Below, piece after piece: positions 7,541 to 14,629 of a stretch of DNA of 19,690 nt (within the stretch, counting starts at the first letter, position 1; every line of letters starts with the position of its first letter). The position numbers and the translations under genes were made by a program. Below the pieces are notes generated by a model, which saw only the letters and a list, made by a program, of their open reading frames with translations, searched no databases and was not told the origin of the DNA. Source of the DNA: JBDTMC01 sp039934475 (lineage in GTDB: Bacteria; Acidobacteriota; Terriglobia; Bryobacterales; Bryobacteraceae); the NCBI GenBank assembly GCA_039934475.1, contig JBDTMC010000096.1, forward strand, positions 1 through 19,690, in the 5' to 3' direction.

Positions 7541-9085
7541 ATGGGTGCCTTCCGGCGGTCCTTTCCGGCTCTGGTTCTGTTGTGCCTTTCATCGTCGCGA
7601 GGGGAACAAGTGCTGTCTGGGATCGCGGAGTACGCGACTTGGATACGGCCGTACGAGGTGGGGCCGATCCTAGCCAATTTCGGTGAGGAACCGGGCGAGG
7701 TCAGGCTAGCAATTACGGCGATTGAGAGGGACGACCGCGGCCCGGCGGAGGTCATTGACTACATAGAGCGGTATGGTGGCCACGTGTCTACCGACGGACG
7801 GCGGAGGTATTTTCACGAGTATTCTACGGGCACGCATGGTGGCTTCGGCCCCGCACTTCCAGACGCCGATCAGAAGAAATTGGATACGTTGGTCGCAGAT
7901 CTGCCGGATGATCGGTCGTATCTGCCTCCTCCGAATCGCCGGCTCGTCTTTCAGGTAGTGGATGGGAATCGGGTCAAAGCGCGTGTGTATGATCGCGCCA
8001 ACGCACCAGATAAGGTGTGGGAGATCATCCGGATCACTGGGGTCGGGATCAAGCCGTGGGTGTTGGCTTATAAGGCGAACTACGAGTGGACGGTGGATGG
8101 TGACTATCAACAGGGCGGCCTGGCCTTGTCGCCAGACCGCCGCCACCTGATCTCAGCGGGCATTGACGGGCCGTTCCAGTTCTGGCATCTGGACACGCAC
8201 GCCCGAATGCAAGAGTATCCGAACTCCTCGATACCGACGGCCACCGGTTCCATCCCGTCGGTGGCGGTTTCTGGTTTATCTTTCAGTCCGGATGGTTCTG
8301 TGGCGGTGGTGGAAGGGGCGTTGGCAATCGACATCCGCAACGCCGAATCGTTTCAGGGATTGCGCAGACTCGAGGAACCAGTGATTGATGGGAAAGGGCC
8401 TCGCTGGTCGCGTCCTCAGTTCACACCTGACGGACGTTTCCTGGTCCTGCAGACCAATCAGCCGGCATTGTTTGTCTTCGACACCAAGACTTGGGAGCGA
8501 GTGCCGAACGTTCAGGGGGCGCCCACCGGCGCGACGGGTTTTTTCCCTTCGCCACGAGGGGAGCGGTCGGTCTACGTCGCCAAGGGCGGAGAGATCGCGT
8601 TATGGGACCCGGAAGCGAAACGCAACATCGCTTTGTTGGATCCTGGCGCGCGAGTCGCCCAGGTTGTGTACTCGCCCGACGAGTCCATGGTGGCCGTCGT
8701 CTCGGTTCATGGGGCGAACGCGCAGGCGGCTGGGGCGTACCGGGCGAGGATCTGGAGGACTGAGGATGGTACTTTCGTTCACGAACTACGAGTGTTCGAG
8801 GGCGAAATGTACGAAGTCGCCGAATTGCTTTGGTGGCCGGACGGGAAATTTGTCATGGCTGTAACCAGATCCAATTCGGCTTCCAGGGAACAGAGCGTGG
8901 GGATCTGGAGCGTGAAGACGGGCCGGCAGCGGGGCGAACTGACAGGTTGTCCGAGGCGCTCAAACGGAATTGTTTTATTGCCGGGCGGGCGATTGGCGCA
9001 GGGATGCGCTGACGGGATGATCCGGGTTTGGGAGACCCCCGAGATCATCAAGAAAGTCGGAGCGTTTGAGGCGTCGCTACAATAA
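7541..9085 (+). CDS. Secreted WD40-like beta-propeller protein
   Basis: 514 residues from ATG 7541. Residues 1-22 (MGAFRRSFPALVLLCLSSSRGE) look like a Sec signal peptide. Residues about 23-175 form a domain I do not recognise, with RDDRGPAEVIDYIERYGG and a Pro-rich YLPPPNRR segment. The remainder has WD40-type blades: GGLALSPDRRHLISAGIDGPFQFWHL, SGLSFSPDGSVAVVEG, QFTPDGRFLVLQTNQPALFVFD, GGEIALWDPEAKRN, VVYSPDESMVAVVS, LLWWPDGKFVMAVTR, SVGIWSVKTG and a final MIRVWETPE. About six or seven blades can be picked out, so it probably closes as one propeller that binds a protein or polymer partner. No catalytic residues are recognisable. It is divergent from the DUF1553 operon (61 bp between starts) and convergent with the next gene. 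Confidence 0.85.
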   Translation: MGAFRRSFPALVLLCLSSSRGEQVLSGIAEYATWIRPYEVGPILANFGEEPGEVRLAITAIERDDRGPAEVIDYIERYGGHVSTDGRRRYFHEYSTGTHGGFGPALPDADQKKLDTLVADLPDDRSYLPPPNRRLVFQVVDGNRVKARVYDRANAPDKVWEIIRITGVGIKPWVLAYKANYEWTVDGDYQQGGLALSPDRRHLISAGIDGPFQFWHLDTHARMQEYPNSSIPTATGSIPSVAVSGLSFSPDGSVAVVEGALAIDIRNAESFQGLRRLEEPVIDGKGPRWSRPQFTPDGRFLVLQTNQPALFVFDTKTWERVPNVQGAPTGATGFFPSPRGERSVYVAKGGEIALWDPEAKRNIALLDPGARVAQVVYSPDESMVAVVSVHGANAQAAGAYRARIWRTEDGTFVHELRVFEGEMYEVAELLWWPDGKFVMAVTRSNSASREQSVGIWSVKTGRQRGELTGCPRRSNGIVLLPGGRLAQGCADGMIRVWETPEIIKKVGAFEASLQ

Positions 9086-9130
9086 ATGCGTCTGACCCCT
9101 TTTTGAATAAATGCGTCTGACCCCTTTTTA
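9081..9130. repeat. 25 bp tandem direct repeat, two copies
   Basis: Copy 1 (9081-9105) and copy 2 (9106-9130) are adjacent and identical except for the last base (G against A). Each reads AATAAATGCGTCTGACCCCT followed by TTTT and one variable base. The array fills the junction of two convergent genes. Copy 1 supplies the TAA stop of the plus-strand gene (9083-9085) and the end of copy 2 supplies the stop of the minus-strand gene (9128-9130). GTCTGACCCC resembles half of the GGGGTCAGACCCC-type palindromes seen in some REP families, but no full palindrome is present here. Confidence 0.9.
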
Positions 9131-10579
9131 GACGTCTTTGCGCCAGCGGGTATCGTTCCACTTCAGAAGGTCAAAAGCAATTCCTTCGTCTGGATTTACC
9201 GCCCATTGGACAGGTCTTCGGACTCCGGGGCGGATTTCGAGTTCAGCGTGGAGGGAAACTCTGCGGCCTTCGAGTTCGCGCGGCAGCGTGAAGGCGCACT
9301 GGCGGAGCCTTCCGGCGTTGGGGTGACCCTTGTCCAGACTGCCGGTGGCTTGAAATCCGCCGCCGGCGCGGAGTTCGAGATGGAGCACGCCGGGGACTCC
9401 GGCGACTCCATCGTTGGCGATGGCGACGACCAGTTCATAGGCGCCGTGGCGCTTGCGCTGCCAGACCCAGGAGGGGCGGACGCGGTAGCCGAGACGGGAT
9501 TGCACCTCACTTAGTAACTCGGGTTGGGCTTCGAAGAACTTGGCGAGGTTGGCGGATTCCGTCCAGAGGGCCCAATAGTTGGACCCCACGTCGAGGGCGT
9601 GGCGGATGGCTTGTATCAGGCGCGGCGTTCGCGAGGCTTCGTATGTCCGGTCGTAGCCATCTTCGAGAATCGCCGCGAGCCATGGTGGGCGGTTGCTCAG
9701 CATCTCAATTTGAATAGGCTCTTCGATCAAAATGCTGTCGGAGCGGAGCCATGCTCCGGCTTTGGTGGCGAGATCGATGACGCGGCGGTTGCCGACGTGG
9801 CTGATGTCGGGCTGTGTGTTGACGGCAAGAGGCGTGCGGCGCCAGGCGGCCAATTGCATCTCGGTCATGGCGACCATGGTGCGTTCGGCGGTGGCGTAGT
9901 CGGGGAAGGGGGTGCCGAGGTTGGCGGTGTGACCCTCGCCCCAGAAGCCGTATTGACAGAGATCTACCCATTCGAGCGACGGATGGCCGTCGAACTCCGC
10001 GGAGAGGAGTTGGTTCAGTTCGCGGAAGGCGGATTGAAAGGCGGGGTGATCGTATCGGGGCTCGAGTGAGGGTGTCTTGCCGGCTCCGATGGTGACCATG
10101 GGGACGCGATCTTTGACGAAATCAGGGACGGCGAGGAGGCCGCCGGGCGAGTTGGGGTTGGAGAGTTGAACGCGAAAGGCGACGCGCAGGCCGCGCTGTT
10201 TGGCGGCGTCGAGAGTGAGCTTCCATACGGGATGGAGGTTGAGTTTGCCTGGTTCGCTTTGGACGTGGCGCCAATCGCAGCGGATGTAGAGGACGTCCAC
10301 GAAGGGGAGGGCGGCGAGGCGGTCTACGTGCTGTTGCAGTGTTTCGCTTCGTGCGCGCGCGGCGAGTGAGGGACCGGCTTCCTCCCAGGTGTAGCCAATG
10401 AGACCGAGGCCGGGGTTGCGCAGGCGTCCGTGCCACGGCGTGGTGGTGTGGATGGTGAGCCAGCCCTCGTCTTGTTCGATTTCGAAAGGGCCTTGGTCGA
10501 GCCGGTTGAAGAGGCTGGGCGACTGCGCGGAGGCAAGCGAGGCGGCTGCGGTGGCGAGGAAAGTCCGGCGGGGGATCAT
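9128..10579 (-). CDS. Tat-exported TIM-barrel glycoside-hydrolase-like protein
   Basis: 483 residues from ATG 10579. The N-terminus IPRRTFLATAAASLASAQS is a twin-arginine signal. A TTG at 10615 would add 12 residues before it and is less likely. The body resembles the (beta/alpha)8 barrels of clan GH-A hydrolases. LPFVDVLYIRCDWRHVQSEP is followed by an EPGKLN segment and DAAKQRGLRVAFRVQL. A strand end VDLCQYGFWGEGH places Glu215 where such enzymes carry an acid/base Glu, and DSILIEEPIQIEM is a candidate for the second acidic residue. The last 110 residues look like a beta-sandwich (YELVVAIANDGVAGVPG, VSLHAELEIRPG), an arrangement seen in DUF4832-like and beta-galactosidase-like proteins. Substrate and activity are inferred only. 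The stop codon lies in the tandem repeat shared with the convergent WD40-like gene. Confidence 0.75.
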   Translation of the reverse strand: MIPRRTFLATAAASLASAQSPSLFNRLDQGPFEIEQDEGWLTIHTTTPWHGRLRNPGLGLIGYTWEEAGPSLAARARSETLQQHVDRLAALPFVDVLYIRCDWRHVQSEPGKLNLHPVWKLTLDAAKQRGLRVAFRVQLSNPNSPGGLLAVPDFVKDRVPMVTIGAGKTPSLEPRYDHPAFQSAFRELNQLLSAEFDGHPSLEWVDLCQYGFWGEGHTANLGTPFPDYATAERTMVAMTEMQLAAWRRTPLAVNTQPDISHVGNRRVIDLATKAGAWLRSDSILIEEPIQIEMLSNRPPWLAAILEDGYDRTYEASRTPRLIQAIRHALDVGSNYWALWTESANLAKFFEAQPELLSEVQSRLGYRVRPSWVWQRKRHGAYELVVAIANDGVAGVPGVLHLELRAGGGFQATGSLDKGHPNAGRLRQCAFTLPRELEGRRVSLHAELEIRPGVRRPVQWAVNPDEGIAFDLLKWNDTRWRKDV

Positions 10580-10606
10580 CTCACGACGGTACGGGGTGGA
10601 GAGCGC

Positions 10607-10634
10607 TTGACGCAAGGGGGGTGTAGGATATTAC
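10607..10634 (+). promoter_or_regulatory. Candidate sigma70-type promoter of the duplicated-domain/TIGR03437 gene
   Basis: TTGACG (10607-10612, five of six -35 bases) and TATTAC (10629-10634, four of six -10 bases) are separated by 16 bp. They would start an RNA near 10641, leaving about 32 nt of leader containing the strong AAGGAG. A more A+T-rich TATATT at 10653-10658 lies too close to the ribosome binding site to be the -10 box of a led transcript. Confidence 0.4.
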
Positions 10635-10661
10635 TGGTGTTACAGGCCTTTATATATTAAT

Positions 10662-10667
10662 AAGGAG
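10662..10667 (+). promoter_or_regulatory. Strong Shine-Dalgarno sequence
   Basis: AAGGAG sits 5 nt before ATG 10673 in an A-rich context. It is the best ribosome binding site in the window and fixes this start. Confidence 0.8.
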
Positions 10668-10672
10668 TAAAA

Positions 10673-12541
10673 ATGTCTGTTTCGCGCCTGGGTACGATTT
10701 CCCTGCTGGTTACAGCAATGGGTAGCTCTTGTTTCTCTCAAGTGTTGAACCGCAACCTTGTTGTTAATGGGGATGCGGAGCAGGGCAGCGCGGCCCAGAA
10801 CGCGACGGATGCGCAAGTGGCGAGCATTCCGGGATGGACGACTTCCGGCGGTTTTTCCGTGGGGAGTTATGGAGGCGGCAGTTTTCTTGTCGCCGGAGAC
10901 TATGGTCCTGTGAATCGCGGGACGAAGTTTTTTTATGGCGGGCCGGGTGAGGCGCGTGCTTCCGCGGTGCAGACGATTGACGTGAGCGGCGGGGTGACCG
11001 ATCTCGATGCCGGGCGGGTGAAGTATTCCCTCGCTGGGTATCTGGGGCTGATAGGCGGATCCTACGATGCGATTGCGCAGATCAACCTAAAGGCCGAGTT
11101 TCAGGATGCTGCCGGTGTTACTCTGTTCACCGCGATCGCGGCCGGACCATCCACTGACGAGGTAAACATTCCGGCTGGACTGCTGCTGCGCACTGTGTCG
11201 GGGTTTCTGCCCGCGAACGTCCGCAAAGTCAAAGTGACGATTGATCTGGCGACGGGGCAATCGGGCGGCAACAACTACGCGGCTGACAACATCAGCCTGA
11301 CGTTATCCACCGATAGCGTGTTCGGGGTCAACCTGCTGGTGAATGGCAATGGGGAAACCGCTGCGCCGGTGGGGCCGGGTCCTGTTGCGGGTTGGAACTC
11401 CGATACCGAATTCGCGGTGGGCGCTTATGACGACTACAAGATGCCGGCGAAGACCGATCCGGGACCGACGGATCGAGGCAACTCTTTCTTCCAGTGTCCC
11501 ACCAGTCACAGCGAGTGCCATGGTTTTCAACGGATCGACTTCAGCACGTCCACTAAGTTGGTGGATGCGGGGCGGGTGTCTTACTCCGTGTCAGGATGGT
11601 TCGGTGACGCCGCCAGTTATCCCGACACTGCGGAGGCTGACGTAACGTTCTACGATGCGGCCGGTAAAGCAATGGCGGGCGGTTCCAGTGTGGGTCCGGT
11701 GACACAAGCCGATCGCGGGAACGAGCGAGGTCTGTGGCAGCGATCAGCCACTGGGACCGTGCCGAGCGAGGCCCGCAGTGTGGAGGTCAATCTGGCGTTC
11801 CACAAACTGGGACCGGTGACGGATAATCTGGACGCCTATGCCGACAGCCTGACGTTCCAGTTGGACGCGATTCAAATCACGACTGTCGTAAACGCGGCCA
11901 CTTCGCAACCCGGTGCGGCGGTCGCGGGTGAATTCATTTCCATCTACGGTTCCGGGTTGGGACCGGTAGCTGGTGTGTTGGCCAGAGGGACGGAGAAGGG
12001 ACTGAGCGGCGTGCGCGTGACCTTTAACGGCATTGAGGCATATCTCCAATATGTGTCGGCGACTCAAGTGAACGCGGTGGCTCCTTACGGCGTCGGGAGC
12101 AAGGCCGATGTCATCGTTCAGTATGGCGGCAAGACGTCCGATGCTTTCCCTGTGGCGACTACCGATGCGTCGCCCGGCATCTTCACGCAGCAGTATGGCG
12201 GCGGGCCCGCTTGGGTGGTGAACGATGCGGCAACGTTCAATTCCTCGACCAACCCGGTGGCGCGCGGCGGGTACATCACGTTTTGGGCGACAGGACAAGG
12301 GTTGGTGGATCCGGCCGGACTGGACGGCGAGATCGTCGTGACACCGAAGACCCTGCGGTTGCCGGTGAAGGTTATTGTCGGAGGTGTGGAGTTACAGAAC
12401 GTTTGGGCGGGTCTCATCTATACGGGAGAGATTCAAGTGCAGGGCCAGGTGGCGAGTGGGACTCCCACCGGCGACGTGGAACTTCTAGTGACCATTGGGA
12501 CTGCGACGTCGCGGCGCGGCGTCACTGTTTCAGTGAAGTAA
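10673..12541 (+). CDS. Secreted protein with duplicated N-terminal domain and C-terminal TIGR03437 domain
   Basis: 622 residues. A signal peptide covers about residues 1-22 (ISLLVTAMGSSCFSQ). Two homologous domains of about 190 residues follow. Domain 1 (about 26-212) starts NLVVNGDAEQG and contains NRGTKFFYGG and DAGRVKYSLAGYLG. Domain 2 (about 218-400) starts NLLVNGNGET and contains DRGNSFFQCP and DAGRVSYSVSGWFG. Their beta-rich pattern resembles galactose-binding, jelly-roll carbohydrate modules, but that is inference. Domain 2 alone has a close Cys pair (CPTSHSEC), possibly a disulfide. Residues about 402-622 match the Solibacter C-terminal family TIGR03437: TTVVNAATSQPG, EFISIYGSGLGPV, SATQVNAVAPYGV, ASPGIFTQQYG, GGYITFWATGQGLV and a final RRGVTVSVK strand. 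The role of TIGR03437 is not known. The gene ends 2 bp from the convergent hydrolase gene. Confidence 0.9.
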   Translation: MSVSRLGTISLLVTAMGSSCFSQVLNRNLVVNGDAEQGSAAQNATDAQVASIPGWTTSGGFSVGSYGGGSFLVAGDYGPVNRGTKFFYGGPGEARASAVQTIDVSGGVTDLDAGRVKYSLAGYLGLIGGSYDAIAQINLKAEFQDAAGVTLFTAIAAGPSTDEVNIPAGLLLRTVSGFLPANVRKVKVTIDLATGQSGGNNYAADNISLTLSTDSVFGVNLLVNGNGETAAPVGPGPVAGWNSDTEFAVGAYDDYKMPAKTDPGPTDRGNSFFQCPTSHSECHGFQRIDFSTSTKLVDAGRVSYSVSGWFGDAASYPDTAEADVTFYDAAGKAMAGGSSVGPVTQADRGNERGLWQRSATGTVPSEARSVEVNLAFHKLGPVTDNLDAYADSLTFQLDAIQITTVVNAATSQPGAAVAGEFISIYGSGLGPVAGVLARGTEKGLSGVRVTFNGIEAYLQYVSATQVNAVAPYGVGSKADVIVQYGGKTSDAFPVATTDASPGIFTQQYGGGPAWVVNDAATFNSSTNPVARGGYITFWATGQGLVDPAGLDGEIVVTPKTLRLPVKVIVGGVELQNVWAGLIYTGEIQVQGQVASGTPTGDVELLVTIGTATSRRGVTVSVK

Positions 12542-12543
12542 CT

Positions 12544-14595
12544 TCAAAGGGCCGAGAGAGTGGGGGCGTCCCAAGTGGCGATGCTTCTGCATTCGGCCCC
12601 TTTTGCGTAAGTCGATTGCACCAGGGCGATATTGCAAGTAGTGCCGGCGCCGTCTACCGTTCCGGCCAGGATGACGCGGCGGGGGGCGATCTGCGCGGCG
12701 ACCTCGGGCAGGTCTGTGGAACCGATAATGCCGGGGATCCAGTTGGAGACCGGGAGTTGGTAGTCGTCGAAGTCGAGCACGCTGCGGTACGAGAGAAGCG
12801 GTGAGGCGAGGTACGTCGTGTCGATCTTCGGTTCAAGCGCGGCGGCGAAGAGCGCGGGGATGGTGAGCGGTCCGGAGGCGGCCAGGACGATACGGCGCTT
12901 CTTGCCGGCCATGACGCGAACGCAGGCGAGGATATCGGTGACGCGCTGGCCTACCATCGGCTTGCCGAGGATGAGAGAAGCCCAGCCGTAGGCTTCGTCG
13001 GTGGCGTGCGGAATGGTGTAGTTCTGGTTGCCGCGGCCCACTTCCGGCATCATGTCTCCGATGCCTCTCAAGTCGACCGCGCACACTAAAATTCCGGTCT
13101 CGGCGAGTTGATGATAGAGGCCGCCTTCACCCCATCGCGCGGAGCGGCCTCGTGGGTCGGCCACGATCAGCACAGGCTTGTCGGCGCTCGATTGTTGCGA
13201 CTCGAAAAGGTACGCGGGCACCTTCACTCCGGGGGCGGAAGGGATTTCGATGGCCGTGATGTGAAGACGTTCCGAAGGGACGCGGCTGACTTGGATGGCG
13301 GGGGCGGCGGTGGGCGAATCCAGGTTGAGCAGGCTGGCAATGGATTGTTTGGGCGCCTGCTGAGTCAGGGCGAGCTGACGCGGAGATTTGCCGCCGAAGT
13401 CGGGAATCACATTGCCGGTTGGTCCCACGCGCAGCAGTTCGTCGGGTTCGGGGGCAACCTGTGGCTCCTCGACGGTGGAGAGGGGCCGGTTGTGCAGCCA
13501 CCGTTCAAACCATTGGTAAATTTGCGTCCGAAGGAAGTAACTCAACGTGTGGGGGGTTGGGGTTTCGTTCCAGGCAATCTTGTCGGCGGATGAGAGAACC
13601 TGGTACACGGCTTTGAGTTTTTCGAACTCGGCGCGGCCGCTGGAAAGATAGCGGGGGGAGTAAGTGCCGAAAGAGTCGCGAGCGCTGGCGAGAATCAGCA
13701 GGGGCTTGGGCGCGATGGGATAGAGCAGATCCCAGCGGTCGAAGGCGTTGACCCCGGAATTGATGAAGTTCTGCTCAGCGTCATCGGTTGACCCGGGCGA
13801 ATTGAAGTTGGCGCAGGCGAAGTTTTCTGTGTTGCCGGAGGAGATGGCAGCGGCAGCGAGGCGGTCGTCTACGGCAGTCAAAAGCATGGAAACGGTGCCG
13901 CCACCGGACTGACCCGTGGTGCCGATGCGCTTGGGATCTACCAGGGGATGGGCGCTGAGGACATCCAGGCTACGCACGGCGTCCCACACCTGGAAGCGCG
14001 TGGAGGTGTCGCCTGTCAGTAAGAGCTGCCCTCCCGCGATGCTGTGCTCGGCGTCGGCATCGGAGATCTGCGGATAGAACCGTCGCTCGCCCTGGCCCAT
14101 GGGATCGAAGGCGAGGACGATATAACCGAGCCGGGCGAGCCCCTGGCAGCACTTCTGGTAACTGGTGTAGGCCTTGCCGTTCAGGCTGTGGCCCATTTGG
14201 AAGAGCACGCCCGGATAGGGGGCTTTGCCCGTGGACGGCAGATAAAGGTTCGCCGTGACGTGAATTCCGGGGCGGCTTTCGTAGACGATCTTCTCGAGTT
14301 TGTAGCCGGGGCGTTCGAACGAACCGGTGGTGCGGAGTTGCAGGGGTGTCCGTTCCGGCTGGCCACCGGCGAGGCGCCAAAACGTATTGCGGACCCACGC
14401 CTGGCGGCGTTTGATGGCGGCGGAGTCGTGTAAGGCAGCAAGGGCGGTGTTCCGGCGATTGTACGCGCTAGTGGCGAGCGCGGTGAGGTAGTCCGGCAGG
14501 CAGCGCGAGTAGTTCGCATATTGGACTTGGGCCGCCCTGCCGAGGGCCTGGGCGGCCGTAAGTAAGATGAGATCTCGACGTGAGTACATGTTCAT
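12544..14595 (-). CDS. Exported tandem alpha/beta-hydrolase (acetylxylan esterase-like)
   Basis: 683 residues from ATG 14595; ATG 14589 is equally possible. MNMYSRRDLILLTAAQALG looks like a twin-arginine signal. The first alpha/beta-hydrolase unit (about 80-380) has the oxyanion strand PYPGVLFQMGH, AFDPMGQGERRFYP, the nucleophile elbow GTTGQSGGGTVS (Ser230), LLILASARDSF (Asp307) and TPTPHTLSY (His349). These are in the order and spacing of a complete Ser-Asp-His triad. GQGERR and the GQSGGG elbow resemble acetylxylan esterase/cephalosporin deacetylase-type enzymes. A second unit (about 470-680) repeats the fold: KPVLIVADPRGRSARWGEGG, CAVDLRGIGDMMPE and an elbow-like LAASGPLTIPAL with Ser574, where the first Gly of GxSxG is Ala. 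It may be degenerate and structural. Likely substrates are acylated polysaccharides or other esters, by inference. An in-frame extension to 14739 runs into the divergent gene and was not used. Confidence 0.85.
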   Translation of the reverse strand: MNMYSRRDLILLTAAQALGRAAQVQYANYSRCLPDYLTALATSAYNRRNTALAALHDSAAIKRRQAWVRNTFWRLAGGQPERTPLQLRTTGSFERPGYKLEKIVYESRPGIHVTANLYLPSTGKAPYPGVLFQMGHSLNGKAYTSYQKCCQGLARLGYIVLAFDPMGQGERRFYPQISDADAEHSIAGGQLLLTGDTSTRFQVWDAVRSLDVLSAHPLVDPKRIGTTGQSGGGTVSMLLTAVDDRLAAAAISSGNTENFACANFNSPGSTDDAEQNFINSGVNAFDRWDLLYPIAPKPLLILASARDSFGTYSPRYLSSGRAEFEKLKAVYQVLSSADKIAWNETPTPHTLSYFLRTQIYQWFERWLHNRPLSTVEEPQVAPEPDELLRVGPTGNVIPDFGGKSPRQLALTQQAPKQSIASLLNLDSPTAAPAIQVSRVPSERLHITAIEIPSAPGVKVPAYLFESQQSSADKPVLIVADPRGRSARWGEGGLYHQLAETGILVCAVDLRGIGDMMPEVGRGNQNYTIPHATDEAYGWASLILGKPMVGQRVTDILACVRVMAGKKRRIVLAASGPLTIPALFAAALEPKIDTTYLASPLLSYRSVLDFDDYQLPVSNWIPGIIGSTDLPEVAAQIAPRRVILAGTVDGAGTTCNIALVQSTYAKGAECRSIATWDAPTLSAL

Positions 14596-14612
14596 GGGCC
14601 ACTGGATTGGCC

Positions 14613-14618
14613 GATAAT
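14613..14618 (+). promoter_or_regulatory. Candidate -10 element in the 34 bp divergent start region
   Basis: GATAAT matches five of six bases of TATAAT and ends 11 nt before ATG 14630, leaving room for at most a few bases of leader. No ribosome binding site is visible. The same bases read on the other strand give TACGAT (14617-14622), a poorer -10 match that could serve the divergent hydrolase gene, so the two promoters may overlap. Confidence 0.4.
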
Positions 14619-14629
14619 CGTAACTTGCT

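Noticed and set aside
9524..10069. Plus-strand frame of 181 codons opposite the TIM-barrel gene
   Set aside because: Composition is that of a reverse-complement shadow and no family motif is present. The minus-strand frame has a Tat signal and barrel motifs.
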